This document shows positions 37,294 through 46,388 of a stretch of DNA of 64,000 bases, piece by piece. Numbering within the stretch: the first letter of the stretch is position 1; the number at the start of each line of letters is the position of its first letter. The stretch lies in assembly GCA_028865235.1 (NCBI GenBank), contig CP114561.1:2872001-2936000 (forward strand), written 5' to 3'. A program made the translations under genes and the position numbers. The DNA is from Candidatus Manganitrophus sp. (lineage in GTDB: Bacteria > Nitrospirota > Nitrospiria > SBBL01 > Manganitrophaceae). Below the pieces are notes generated by a model. That model did no database searches, was not told the DNA's origin, and saw only the letters and a program-made list of their open reading frames with translations.

Positions 37294-37596
37294 GGTTTTT
37301 CCTCCAGTTGATGTTGTGTGTTCTTTCTTGATATGAATGGACGTGGATACCGAAAAGGGTTACTCGCTCCGAGCAAGTATAGCAAAGAAAGGAATGCCGT
37401 CAAGGCAAACGGAAAGGGCCATCCGCTTCGCAAAGGGGAAGGAGCGGCGTTTTGTTCAGTCGTTGATTGCCGCCGGGATCGGCCTTGCAAACGAGATGGA
37501 GAGTTTCGTATAATCTTGGAAGATTCCGAGTTGCCTTTTTTCGAGGTGGTAAGAATCGATGAAGTTCAATCAGGAGAGATCGATGAGGAGATCGCG
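37294..37596. other. Intergenic region between divergent lipoprotein and receiver genes
   Basis: About 300 bp. It holds the receiver-gene promoter at 37485. An open frame crosses the whole region in phase with the receiver gene, but it lacks a Shine-Dalgarno sequence and family similarity, so I treat it as untranslated. Confidence 0.55.
37485..37514 (+). promoter_or_regulatory. Promoter of the receiver-domain gene
   Basis: TTGCAA (37485-37490), an 18-bp spacer and a perfect TATAAT (37509-37514). Confidence 0.65.
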
Positions 37597-38010
37597 ATGA
37601 AACAGAGGAAACCGGAAGGAGCAATCCTCATCGGAGAGGATCACCCTGATACCCTCCAGATCTTAAAAGTGGTTCTTGAGTCGGAGGGATACCGGGTCGA
37701 CACCGCTCTTGACAGCGAAACCGTTTTGGCGAAAGCGACCCGCAATAAGCCGCTGCTCATTCTACTCGATATGAGGTTGCCTAACATCGGCGGGGTGGAG
37801 GTTTGTCGTCGGCTGAAACAAGATCTTTCTACCGCTCACATCCCTGTGGTTATTGTCACGGCGAAATCGGACCACGAAGCGAGGGCAGGGGCGGTGGCGG
37901 CGGGAGCGGATGCATACGTGCTGAAACCGTTTGATCCAGCCGACCTTGTCGAAAGGGTGAATAAGATCTTCGACCGGATCGCTCTTGCTACGCTGCCTCA
38001 ATCTACTTAA
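37597..38010 (+). CDS. Single-domain response regulator (CheY-like)
   Basis: 137 residues forming only a receiver domain: acidic pair in IGEDHPDT, phospho-acceptor Asp in LLDMRLPN (about 58), Thr in VIVTAKS and Lys in VLKPFDP. No output domain. ATG 37597 is chosen for GAGGAG six bases upstream; the long N-terminal extension of the open frame is not conserved. No histidine kinase is adjacent. It ends 4 bp before the thi promoter. Confidence 0.85.
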   Translation: MKQRKPEGAILIGEDHPDTLQILKVVLESEGYRVDTALDSETVLAKATRNKPLLILLDMRLPNIGGVEVCRRLKQDLSTAHIPVVIVTAKSDHEARAGAVAAGADAYVLKPFDPADLVERVNKIFDRIALATLPQST

Positions 38011-38014
38011 ATCG

Positions 38015-38044
38015 TTGACAACTTTTTTGCATCTATACTATACT
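38015..38044 (+). promoter_or_regulatory. Promoter of the thiS-thiG-thiE operon
   Basis: TTGACA (38015-38020), an 18-bp spacer and TATACT (38039-38044); an overlapping TATACT starts at 38034. Confidence 0.7.
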
Positions 38045-38060
38045 GAAAGCCAATCCTACA

Positions 38061-38094
38061 GCGGTTCTGGCGGCTGCCGGCAACCCTGAACCGC
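38061..38094 (+). promoter_or_regulatory. Structured leader hairpin upstream of thiS
   Basis: GCGGTTC at 38061-38067 pairs with GAACCGC at 38088-38094 around a GC-rich 20-base loop that can fold further (GGCGGCTGCC). It lies about 80 nt before thiS. I do not see the conserved cores of a TPP riboswitch, so the class is unassigned. Confidence 0.4.
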
Positions 38095-38172
38095 CTTCTT
38101 CGTTATCATGCCCAGCTCTCCTCATGTAGTGCGGATTTTTGACGTAGGATGTCCCGTCATCTCCGAGGTCGA

Positions 38173-38385
38173 ATGCAGGTTGTTGTCAACGGAACCCGGC
38201 AAGACGTCCCGCCGGGCATGAATCTTTCCCAGCTTCTTGATCAACTCAAGGTACAGCCGGAGCGTGTTGCAGTCGAAGTAAATTTGAAGATCATTCATCG
38301 TCAGCGGTACAATCAGGTCCCATTAAATGAAGGAGACCAGATTGAGATCATCGGTTTTGTGGGAGGGGGAAGTTCATGCCGATAG
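38173..38385 (+). CDS. thiS: Sulfur carrier ThiS with short C-terminal tail
   Basis: Ubiquitin-fold carrier for thiazole sulfur. The 70 residues from ATG 38173 (GAGG upstream) include [25 protein letters not shown] and [14 protein letters not shown]. Five residues (GSSCR after the Gly-Gly, depending on which pair is used) follow, whereas ThiS normally ends in Gly-Gly. The stop lies in the thiG start, a 10-base overlap, with the GGAGGGGGA codons serving as thiG Shine-Dalgarno. Either the tail is cleaved or a G-run indel hides an earlier stop. Confidence 0.85.
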   Translation: MQVVVNGTRQDVPPGMNLSQLLDQLKVQPERVAVEVNLKIIHRQRYNQVPLNEGDQIEIIGFVGGGSSCR

Positions 38386-39155
38386 ACCGACCTTTGGTCG
38401 TGGGAAATCACGAGTTCCGATCCCGTCTGATCGTGGGGACCGGGAAATATGCCTCTTTTGAAGAGACCAAAAAAGCGATCGAGGCATCGGGAGCCGATTG
38501 TGTGACCGTCGCGGTGCGGCGTGTCAATATCATCGACCGTTCCCAGGAAAATCTGCTCGATTACATCGATCCGAAGGTCTATAAGATCCTTCCCAATACG
38601 GCGGGCTGTTATACGGCCGAGGAAGCGGTTCGGACGGCGCGGCTGGCGCGTTCGGCCGGGATCTCCGACATGGTCAAATTGGAAGTGATCGGCGACCCGA
38701 AGACCCTTTTCCCCGACAACGAGGCGCTCCTGGAGGCGACCCGAATTCTCGTGAAGGAAGGGTTCACCGTCCTTCCTTACACAAACGACGATCCGATCAT
38801 GGCGAAGAAACTTCAAGATGCGGGAGCGGCGGTGGTGATGCCGCTGGCGGCTCCCATCGGATCAGGTCTGGGGGTCCGGAACCCTTACAATATCAGAATC
38901 ATCTTGGAAACGATCTCCGTCCCAATCATCGTGGATGCAGGTGTCGGAACCGCTTCGGACGCCGCAATTGCGATGGAACTGGGCTGCGACGGCGTTTTGA
39001 TGAACACGGCGATTGCCGGCGCGGAGAATCCGATTCAAATGGCTGAAGCGATGAATTACGCTGTTCGTGCCGGACGACTCGCCTATCTGGCAGGGAGAAT
39101 TCCGAAGAAGCTCTATGCTCAAGCGAGCAGTCCTGTTGAAGGAATGATCGAGTAA
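38376..39155 (+). CDS. thiG: Thiazole synthase ThiG
   Basis: Forms the thiamine thiazole from 1-deoxyxylulose 5-phosphate, dehydroglycine and ThiS-thiocarboxylate. The 259-residue TIM barrel shows [10 protein letters not shown] near 15, TVAVRRVN near 48, MVKLEVIGD with the Schiff-base lysine near 98, and [14 protein letters not shown] near 184. Overlaps thiS and is followed by thiE after 51 bp. Intact. Confidence 0.96.
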   Translation: MPIDRPLVVGNHEFRSRLIVGTGKYASFEETKKAIEASGADCVTVAVRRVNIIDRSQENLLDYIDPKVYKILPNTAGCYTAEEAVRTARLARSAGISDMVKLEVIGDPKTLFPDNEALLEATRILVKEGFTVLPYTNDDPIMAKKLQDAGAAVVMPLAAPIGSGLGVRNPYNIRIILETISVPIIVDAGVGTASDAAIAMELGCDGVLMNTAIAGAENPIQMAEAMNYAVRAGRLAYLAGRIPKKLYAQASSPVEGMIE

Positions 39156-39206
39156 GCTCTCTCCTCTCTTGCGGCGTACCCTGTTTGATCCAGCATTGAA
39201 ATTGGT

Positions 39207-39845
39207 ATGCCTTCAATCGACTTTAAAGTCTACCTGATCGGTGATCGCACAAAAACGCTCGGCCGTCCCTTGTCCCAGGTCATCGGAGAGGCCGGCCGCG
39301 CGGGCATCGCGGCGGTTCAGTTCCGAGAAAAAGATCTCACGCTTCGGGAGCAGTTCGAACTCGCCTCGGAGATCCGCTCTATCGCCAAGCAGCACAAGAT
39401 GCAGTTCTTTGTGAATGATCGAGTCGATCTCTGCCTGGCCCTCGATGCGGAAGGGGTGCATCTTCCTTCCTCGGGCTTTCCGGTGACCGTTGCGAGAGAG
39501 ATTCTGGGGGGGAGCAAATTGATCGGCGTCTCTTGTCACTCCATGGAGGAGGTTCAGCGGGCGGAGTGGGAAGGGGCTGATTTCGCCCTCCTGGGGCCGG
39601 TGTATGACACCCCTTCGAAACGTGCTTACGGTCTTCCTCTCGGAATCGACGTCTTTAAAAAGGTGCGGCGGTCCGCCGCGATTCCACTTTTTGCGATCGG
39701 CGGCGTGGATCGCTCAAAATTAAAAGAGGTGATCGATGGGGGGGCCGATGGAGTCGCTGTGATCTCGGCGATTCTCTCTTCGCCCGACGTTTATCGAGAA
39801 TGCCGACAGCTGATCGACGAGATAAAGCGGCTGCAAGGTGTGTAA
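39207..39845 (+). CDS. thiE: Thiamine-phosphate synthase ThiE
   Basis: Joins the pyrimidine and thiazole moieties to thiamine phosphate. The 212 residues have VQFREKDL (about 37), FFVNDRVDLCLALDAEGVHL, LLGPVYDTPSK (about 130) and FAIGGV with the phosphate loop near 158. Last gene of the thi operon. Intact. Confidence 0.94.
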   Translation: MPSIDFKVYLIGDRTKTLGRPLSQVIGEAGRAGIAAVQFREKDLTLREQFELASEIRSIAKQHKMQFFVNDRVDLCLALDAEGVHLPSSGFPVTVAREILGGSKLIGVSCHSMEEVQRAEWEGADFALLGPVYDTPSKRAYGLPLGIDVFKKVRRSAAIPLFAIGGVDRSKLKEVIDGGADGVAVISAILSSPDVYRECRQLIDEIKRLQGV

Positions 39846-39955
39846 GCTTATGCACATTGTGCGAGAAGCTTTGCTCGTGGGTCGGTTCTCTGCCAAATTC
39901 ATGTCGCAAATCTGTCTCAGTCGCGTGTTTGTTGCTCCGAATCTTCCTCGTATAG

Positions 39956-39984
39956 TTGACCGTCCCAGAGAGAGATGATAAAAT
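39956..39984 (+). promoter_or_regulatory. Promoter of the proteasome operon
   Basis: TTGACC (39956-39961), a 17-bp spacer and TAAAAT (39979-39984), about 60 bp before arc. The other 110 bp after thiE show nothing else. Confidence 0.75.
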
Positions 39985-40043
39985 TAGCTCCTGAGAGAAG
40001 AGGGATCTAACCTTCATCATCTCGGAGTGTGAGAGGAGCATTG

Positions 40044-41810
40044 ATGGGTGAATCAAAAAAGAACCAGGGGAAGTCAAATCCATTCAAAAATACGATGAAA
40101 AAACTCTCTGAACAATTCGGCGGCGGCGACTCGGAAACCAAGATCATCGAGTACGAGCGGGAAATAGAGAAACTTCTCGTTCAAGTGACCTCGATGGAGC
40201 AAGAGTTGAAGGAGCTTCGCCAGTCGCGCACTCAGCTGGAGCAGGCCTTCAAACAAAATGAAAAGCTTGCGGCGACCCTCGTCGAAGCAAAAAATCAGAT
40301 CGAGGCGCTGAAGAAAGAAGTCGAAAAGCTGACGACCCCTCCTTCCAGCTATGCGATCTTCTCCGGGGCAAACGAAGACGGCACGGTCAATATCTTCGTC
40401 GCCGGGCGGAAGATGAAGGTGAATATCCATCCGAACATTTCGATCCGGGATCTGAAGAAAGGACAACAGGTTCTGCTGAACGAAGCGCTCAACGCCATCG
40501 AGGCGTGTGAGTTCGACGTTCAGGGAGAGGTTGTCCGGATCAAGGACCTTCTCGAGAACCATCGCGCGATCGTCACGCTCCGGGCCGAAGAGGAGCGCGT
40601 GGTTGAATTGGCCGATCCGTTGATGCGGGAGCGTTTGTCGGTCGGCGATCATCTCCTCTATGATGTCCGCTCCGGCTACGTTTTGGAGAAACTTCCGAAA
40701 TCGGAGATTGAAGAGGTCGTTTTGGAAGAGATTCCCGATGTGACCTATGATCACATCGGCGGACTCGAAGAACAGATTGAATTGGTGAGAGACGCCGTGG
40801 AGCTCCCTTTCCTCCACCCGGAAGTCTTTGCCGAGCATAAGTTGCTTCCTCCGAAGGGGATTTTGCTCTATGGCCCTCCCGGATGCGGTAAAACGCTGAT
40901 CGCTAAAGCCGTGGCCGCCTCTATCGCCCGGAAATTGGGAGATCGTTCCGGGAGAGAGATGCGAAGCTTCTTCCTCCACGTCAAAGGTCCTGAACTCTTG
41001 AATAAATATGTCGGCGAGAGCGAGCGTCAAATCCGAGAAGTCTTCAAGAAAGCGAAAGAGCGCGCCGAGGCGGGGCACCCGGTGATTGTCTTCTTCGACG
41101 AAATGGACGCCCTCTTCAGAACCCGGGGAAGCGGCATTTCTTCGGATATGGAGGCGACGATCGTTCCGCAATTCTTGTCGGAAATCGATGGGGTCGAGCG
41201 CCTTCGCAATGTGATCGTCATTGGAGCAAGCAATCGGCAAGATCTACTCGACCCGGCGATCCTTCGGGCGGGGCGGCTTGATATTAAAATTAAAATCGAG
41301 CGGCCCGATAAAAAGGCGGCCGTCAAGATCTTCCACAAATACCTGACCCGGGACCTTCCCTATCATCCGGAAGAGCTCGAACGCAACGAGGGCGATTCAG
41401 TCAAGGTCGCCGAGCGGCTCATCCACGAGTCCGTTGAAGAGATGTACAGCGTCCGCGAGGAGAACAAATTCCTTGAGGTCACCTATGCGAACGGTGAGAA
41501 AGAGACCTTTTTCTTCAAAGATTTCTCGAGCGGAGCGATGATCGAAGGGGTTGTTTCCCGGGCAAAGAAACATGCCATCAAGCGAATGCTTGAGTCCGGC
41601 GTGAAAGGGTTGAAGCAAGAAGATCTGATCCGTGCGATCAAAGATGAATTTAAGGAGAACGAGGATCTTCCAAACACGACGAACCCGGATGATTGGGCGA
41701 AAATCGCCGGAAGAAAGAGTGAAAAGATCATCCACGTTCGCACCATGGCTGGAAGAGCGACCGCCGATGCCAAAAAGATTGAAACCGTGACGACAGGACA
41801 CTATCTATGA
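40044..41810 (+). CDS. arc: Proteasome-associated ATPase ARC/Mpa
   Basis: Hexameric AAA+ unfoldase that feeds pupylated proteins into the 20S core. The 588 residues from ATG 40044 (GAGAGGAG upstream) have an N-terminal coiled coil (about 30-95) that would bind Pup, tandem OB domains (about 96-225), Walker A GPPGCGKT, Walker B VIVFFDEMD, and ILRAGRLD. The C-terminus is GHYL, matching the hydrophobic-Tyr-X gate-opening motif class (mycobacterial Mpa ends QYL). First gene of the proteasome operon. Intact. Confidence 0.95.
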   Translation: MGESKKNQGKSNPFKNTMKKLSEQFGGGDSETKIIEYEREIEKLLVQVTSMEQELKELRQSRTQLEQAFKQNEKLAATLVEAKNQIEALKKEVEKLTTPPSSYAIFSGANEDGTVNIFVAGRKMKVNIHPNISIRDLKKGQQVLLNEALNAIEACEFDVQGEVVRIKDLLENHRAIVTLRAEEERVVELADPLMRERLSVGDHLLYDVRSGYVLEKLPKSEIEEVVLEEIPDVTYDHIGGLEEQIELVRDAVELPFLHPEVFAEHKLLPPKGILLYGPPGCGKTLIAKAVAASIARKLGDRSGREMRSFFLHVKGPELLNKYVGESERQIREVFKKAKERAEAGHPVIVFFDEMDALFRTRGSGISSDMEATIVPQFLSEIDGVERLRNVIVIGASNRQDLLDPAILRAGRLDIKIKIERPDKKAAVKIFHKYLTRDLPYHPEELERNEGDSVKVAERLIHESVEEMYSVREENKFLEVTYANGEKETFFFKDFSSGAMIEGVVSRAKKHAIKRMLESGVKGLKQEDLIRAIKDEFKENEDLPNTTNPDDWAKIAGRKSEKIIHVRTMAGRATADAKKIETVTTGHYL

Positions 41811-41844
41811 CCGGCTGAGAGCAGCTATCGGAGGCCTCTGATCG

Positions 41845-43319
41845 ATGAAGAGAATATTGGGCACAGAGACGGAGTTTGGAATCGCCTCCAAAAATTCTGA
41901 ATCAATAGATCCTGTTTCAAATTCCATTTTTTAATCAACAGCTACCCTTACCTTCCCTCCTCGTCTGCGTTTTGGGATTACGAGAATGAGAATCCCCTGC
42001 TCGACGCGCGCGGTTTCGAAGCCGACGGCGAACGCGAGCGACCCGGCCCGGAATATAATCGTCTCCTCAACAAGCTTTTACCAAATGGCGGGCGGCTCTA
42101 TGTCGACGGGGCGCATCCGGAATACTCGACCCCCGAGTGCACCAATGCCAGAGATCTGGTCGCTTTCGAAAAGGCGGGCGAGCGCATTTTGGAAACCTGC
42201 CTCGAGATGGCAAGCCGCTTGAAACCGGGTGAGAGTCGTTTCTCGATTTACAAAAATAACACGGACAGCAAGGGGAACAGTTACGGCTACCATGAAAACT
42301 ACCTGGTGTCGCGGGAAGTCCCCTTCGAGAAGATCGTGGCGCAGTTGACCCCCTTTTTGGTGACGCGACAGGTGTTCGCGGGGGCGGGGAAGGTCGGCTC
42401 CGAAAACAAAACCGAGTCGGCCGCTTATCAGATTTCGCAACGGGCGGACTTTTTCGAGGTCTGGGTCGACCTGAATACCATGGTCAAGCGGCCGATCATC
42501 AATACGCGCGATGAGCCGCATGCCGATACCGCTCGTTTCAGGCGGTTGCATGTCATCGTCGGCGATGCCAACATGTCGGAATTTACCACCTATCTCAAGG
42601 TCGGCACCGCCGCGCTGGTGCTCGCCATGATCGAAGAGGGGCGGGAAGTGCAAGGGGTTGAACTTGAGAACCCGGTCCGATCGATTAAAGAGATCTCTCG
42701 CGATTTGACCCTGAAGAAAAAAATGAAGCTCTTGCGGGGGGAGGAGTGGAGCGCGATTGAAATTCAGAGGGCCTACCTGGAGCAGGCGGAGGTCCACTTC
42801 GCCAAGAGCGACGATCCGGTGACCCACGATCTTCTTGAAAAATGGCGGATGGTGCTCGATAAGCTGCAAGAAGATCCGATGCAGCTTTCAAGGCATATTG
42901 ATTGGGTAATTAAGAAAGAGCTCATTGAATCATATATGCAGCGGAAAGGATGTGATTGGAGAGATCCGCGCGTGTCGATGATGGATCTTCAATATCACGA
43001 TGTGACGCAAGGAAAAGGATTATACTATGCGCTCGAGCGGGGCAATTATGTTGAGCGCATTATTTCGGAAAACACCATTTCCGATGCCCAGAACAATCCG
43101 CCCGAGGATACACGTGCTTACTTCCGTGGGAGCTGCCTCAAAAAGTTTCCGAAAGAGGTCTACGCGGCGAGCTGGAGCTCCATCTTATTTGATATCGGAA
43201 ACAGCAGCATTAAAAGAGTTCCTCTGATGGACCCTCTCAAGGGGAGTCGCGCCCTGGTGGGGCCTTTGTTGGACGGGGCCAGAACCATCGAGGAATTGCT
43301 CGCCATTATCGCAACATAA
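41845..43319 (+). CDS. dop: Pup deamidase/depupylase Dop (one frameshift)
   Basis: Glutamine-synthetase-fold enzyme that removes Pup from substrates and, where needed, deamidates Pup. The N-terminus MKRILGTETEFGIAS is followed by a T missing in the run at 41928-41933; the next frame gives LINSYPYLPSSSAFWDYENENPLLD in family order, the Dop-specific loop that PafA lacks. The catalytic region VDGAHPEYSTPEC keeps the Asp. The corrected length is 491 residues. The first stop is therefore an indel artefact. It follows arc by 34 bp. Confidence 0.93.
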
Positions 43320-43329
43320 GGGGGTTTCA

Positions 43330-43530
43330 ATGGCTAAGCAAGACAAAAAAAGAGAGAAGAAGAAGGAGTCGGACAAGAAAGAGGAGGCGGTTGCGGCCAA
43401 CCCGGAGGTTGTCGATAAGGGGAAAAAGATCAAGGAAGACCTGGATAAGCTCATGGACGAAATCGACGATGTTTTGGAGGAAAACGCAGAAGAGTTTGTT
43501 AAAAATTATGTTCAAAAGGGAGGAGAATAG
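43330..43530 (+). CDS. pup: Prokaryotic ubiquitin-like protein Pup (GGE end)
   Basis: 66-residue, highly charged, probably disordered protein. The N-terminus is Lys/Glu-rich; the C-terminal helix includes DEIDDVLEENAEEFV and YVQKGGE, closely resembling actinobacterial Pup. The final Glu means it can be ligated by PafA directly, with no deamidation. Starts 10 bp after dop; its TAG overlaps the prcB GTG, and the GGA-GGA-GAA codons lie at Shine-Dalgarno distance from prcB. Intact. Confidence 0.96.
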   Translation: MAKQDKKREKKKESDKKEEAVAANPEVVDKGKKIKEDLDKLMDEIDDVLEENAEEFVKNYVQKGGE

Positions 43531-44325
43531 TGACCGAGTTCCGATTCCACGACCCGGGTTCCAGCTTCTATCAGTTACTCACCTCGCAACACCCTCAACT
43601 TCTACCCTCGCTTCCAGGAATTCTTCCTTCTGAAAAAAGATCTCTCTCAAATGGTTCCCCATGGAACAACCGTCCTCGCCTTGCGTTACGCGGATGGGAT
43701 CGTCATGGCCGGAGACCGAATGGCAACGGAAGGTTATGCCGTCTCGGAGCGCCGCATCGAGAAGGTGCATAATGCGGACAAATATTCGGCCATCGCGATC
43801 GCCGGCGCGGCCGGTCCCTGTTTGGAGATGACCCGTCTCTTCCGGATTGAATTGGAACATTATGAGAAGCTGGAAGGGGCCGAGCTCTCCATGGACGGTA
43901 AGGCGAATAAACTTGCGCAGATGATCAAGGGAAATCTCCCGATGGCCGTGCAGGGGCTGGTTGTGATTCCGATCTACGCAGGATATGACGCCAGACGCGG
44001 AGTCGGCCGAATCTTTAAATATGATATCGCGGGAGGGCAGTACGAAGAGATAGAATACTACGCCATCGGCTCGGGCGGAAGAGACGCCCGGGGAACGTTG
44101 AAAAAAATTTATAAGGAAGATCTCGACCAGGAGAGAGCGATTCAAGTCGCGCTGGAGGCGTTATATGATGCGGCGGAGGCGGATGTCGCCACAGGAGGAC
44201 CCGATCTCATCCGTGGAATTTTCCCCACGATGAAAGTGATCAACGCACAAGGCATTACCGATATTCCGGATGAAAAGATAAAAGCGCTTCTAGAGCGGAT
44301 GATGCAGCGACAAGGGGGAGGATAA
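43530..44325 (+). CDS. prcB: 20S proteasome beta subunit PrcB (one frameshift)
   Basis: Catalytic N-terminal-threonine subunit. The propeptide (about 45 residues) starts FRFHDPGSSFYQLL; one extra base near 43580 shifts the frame, after which NFYPRFQEFFLLKKDLSQMVPHG leads, in pieces, to the cleavage site HG-TTVLAL, with Thr1 encoded at 43666. Mature part has DRMATEGY, IAIAGAAG, ELEHYEKLEG and GSGGRDARGTLKK. The corrected length is 264 residues. GTG start overlaps the pup stop (TAGTG). Ends 3 bp before prcA. Confidence 0.93.
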
Positions 44326-44328
44326 GCG

Positions 44329-45007
44329 GTGGCAATGCCATATTATGTTTCACCTGAACAGGTGATGCAGGACAAGGCGGAGTACGCCAAGAAGGGGAAT
44401 TTCCAGGGGCAGATCGATCATTGCAATGGAATATGACAAGGGAATTCTTCTTGTTGCGGATAATCCGAGCTCATTGAGCAAGATCTCGGAGATCTACGAC
44501 AAAATCGCTTTTGCGGGAGCGGGGAAATACAGCGAGTTCGAGAATTTGAGAAAAGCCGGCATCCGGCACGCCGATATGAAGGGTTATCTATACAGCCGAG
44601 ACGATGTCACTGGCAAGTCGCTGGCCAACTCCTACTCACAGTCGCTCGGAACGATTTTCAGTCAAGAGATGAAACCGCTGGAGGTAGAGATCTTGGTGGT
44701 AGAGGTCGGCAGCGCGACGGAAAAAAACGAAATGTATCGGATCTCATTCGACGGCAGTATTTTTGATGAGACGGGGTTTACCGCCATCGGAGGCAAATCG
44801 GAAGCGCTCATTACGTATCTCAAAAGCCGGTACAATCTTTCTCCTTTAAAAGATGCCTTACGGCTCTCTGTCGATGCGCTCGAAGCGGGGTATAACCAGA
44901 CTACGACGCCGGAAGGTTTGGAGGTGGCGGTTTTAGATCGAGATCGCACCGGCCGGACGTTCCAGCGGCTTGGAACAAAAGAGTTAACGGAGTACCTACG
45001 CAAATAA
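44329..45007 (+). CDS. prcA: 20S proteasome alpha subunit PrcA (one frameshift)
   Basis: Outer-ring gate subunit. N-terminus MAMPYYVSPEQVMQDKAEYAKKG matches the family in order; GTG 44329 is used because GGAGG lies seven bases upstream (ATG 44335 is in phase). One extra A near 44402 breaks it; removing it gives GISRGRSIIAMEYDKGILL. Then KISEIYDKIAFAGAGKY and DVTGKSLANSYSQSLGTIF. The corrected length is 225 residues. Needed with PrcB for the alpha7-beta7-beta7-alpha7 barrel. Confidence 0.93.
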
Positions 45008-45020
45008 AGCTTTAGGTAAA

Positions 45021-46388
45021 ATGAAAAATAGAATCTTTGGTCTTGAAAATGAATACGGATTGATTTTTTCCCCCAACGGAAAAGTGTATCTTCCGATGGA
45101 GAAGATTTTGGGTTATATCTTCGAGGGACTCATTCCAAACAGCTGGCCGTCGAATGCCTTCTTGGTGAACGGCGCCCGTTTCTATCAAGACACCGGTTGT
45201 CATCCGGAATATTCGACCCCGGAGTGCGATAACGTTTTCGATCTGGTTGTCCACGATAAAGCGGGAGAGCGCCTCCTGGAATCGTGTCTTCCCATCGCGG
45301 AAAAACGGTTGAAAGAGGAAGGTCTCTCCGGGGAAATCTACATCTTCAAGAACAACACCGATTCGATGGGAAACACCTACGGCTGTCATGAGAACTATCT
45401 CATGCGCCGCGATCTTGATTTCTGGAAGGTGACAGAACAGTTGATTCCCTTCTTCGTCACCCGGCAGATTTATAGCGGTTCGGGAAAGGTCCTCAAAGTC
45501 TCAGGGAAGAGCCACTACTTCATCTCGCAGCGCGCCCAACATATCCATGAGAAGACCTCTTCTTCCACCACCTCTTCCAGAAGCATTATCAACACGCGCG
45601 ATGAGCCTCATGCCGACGCGGAAAAATACCGGCGGCTTCATATCATCGTCGGCGATTCCAACATGTCGGAGTACGCCACCTATTTGAAGGTCGGAACGAC
45701 GGCGCTGGTCCTCTCCATGATTGAAGAAGGGTTCAATGTGGTGGGGTTGGAGCTGGAAGATCCGGTTAAGGCGATGAGAGAGATCTCCCGCGATCTGACG
45801 ATGAAAAAACGGGTTCGTCTAGAAGGGGGAAAAGAAATGACCGCCATCGAGATTCAGCGGATTTATCTCGAAAAGGCCAAGGAGTATGTCGCCTCGGAAG
45901 ACGAAGATGAGGTCAGCTACGATATCCTGGAGCGGTGGGAATATGTGCTCAATGAGCTTGAAGAAGATCCCAACCGTCTCTCCCGCGAGTTGGATTGGGT
46001 GATCAAGAAGGAGTTGATCGGCTCTTATATGGAGCGGAAGGGATGCGGCTGGGATGATGCCCGTGTGGCGATGATGGATCTGCAATATCACGACGTCAAT
46101 CAGAACCGGGGACTCTACTCGCTTCTATGTCGGCAAGATATGGTCGAGCGGATTGCAACCGAGGAGGATATCCAAAGAGCGATTCAGACCCCACCGCAGA
46201 CGACCCGGGCGAAGGTCCGTGGCGATTTCATCCGGTTTGCCAAAGAAAAAAACCGCTCCTACACCGTCGATTGGACTTATCTTAAGTTAAATGGGTATTG
46301 GGAAGAGACCATCCTTTGTATGGATCCCTTCTGTTCAGCCAACCAACGTGTGAAGGAACTCATTGCCGCCGCAGCGCCTCCTAAATAG
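45021..46388 (+). CDS. pafA: Pup ligase PafA
   Basis: Joins the C-terminal Glu of Pup to substrate lysines using ATP. The 455 residues begin IFGLENEYGLIF; the catalytic region FYQDTGCHPEYSTPEC, FKNNTDSMGNTYGCHENY and NTRDEPHADAEKYRRLH match PafA. It lacks the Dop loop, separating it from the paralogue at 41845. The start is 13 bp after prcA with a weak Shine-Dalgarno sequence. The end overlaps the M23 peptidase gene by 26 bases. Intact. Confidence 0.95.
   Translation: MKNRIFGLENEYGLIFSPNGKVYLPMEKILGYIFEGLIPNSWPSNAFLVNGARFYQDTGCHPEYSTPECDNVFDLVVHDKAGERLLESCLPIAEKRLKEEGLSGEIYIFKNNTDSMGNTYGCHENYLMRRDLDFWKVTEQLIPFFVTRQIYSGSGKVLKVSGKSHYFISQRAQHIHEKTSSSTTSSRSIINTRDEPHADAEKYRRLHIIVGDSNMSEYATYLKVGTTALVLSMIEEGFNVVGLELEDPVKAMREISRDLTMKKRVRLEGGKEMTAIEIQRIYLEKAKEYVASEDEDEVSYDILERWEYVLNELEEDPNRLSRELDWVIKKELIGSYMERKGCGWDDARVAMMDLQYHDVNQNRGLYSLLCRQDMVERIATEEDIQRAIQTPPQTTRAKVRGDFIRFAKEKNRSYTVDWTYLKLNGYWEETILCMDPFCSANQRVKELIAAAAPPK

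Noticed and set aside
38045..38172. TPP riboswitch in front of thiS
   Set aside because: The conserved CTGAGA and pyrophosphate-sensor cores are not present by eye, so I list only an unassigned structured leader.
40074..41240. Long minus-strand ORF inside arc
   Set aside because: Mirror of a highly conserved AAA+ gene; composition is that of an antisense shadow.
43330..43530. UBact-type modifier
   Set aside because: The C-terminal helix and the YVQKGGE end match canonical Pup, not the UBact pattern.
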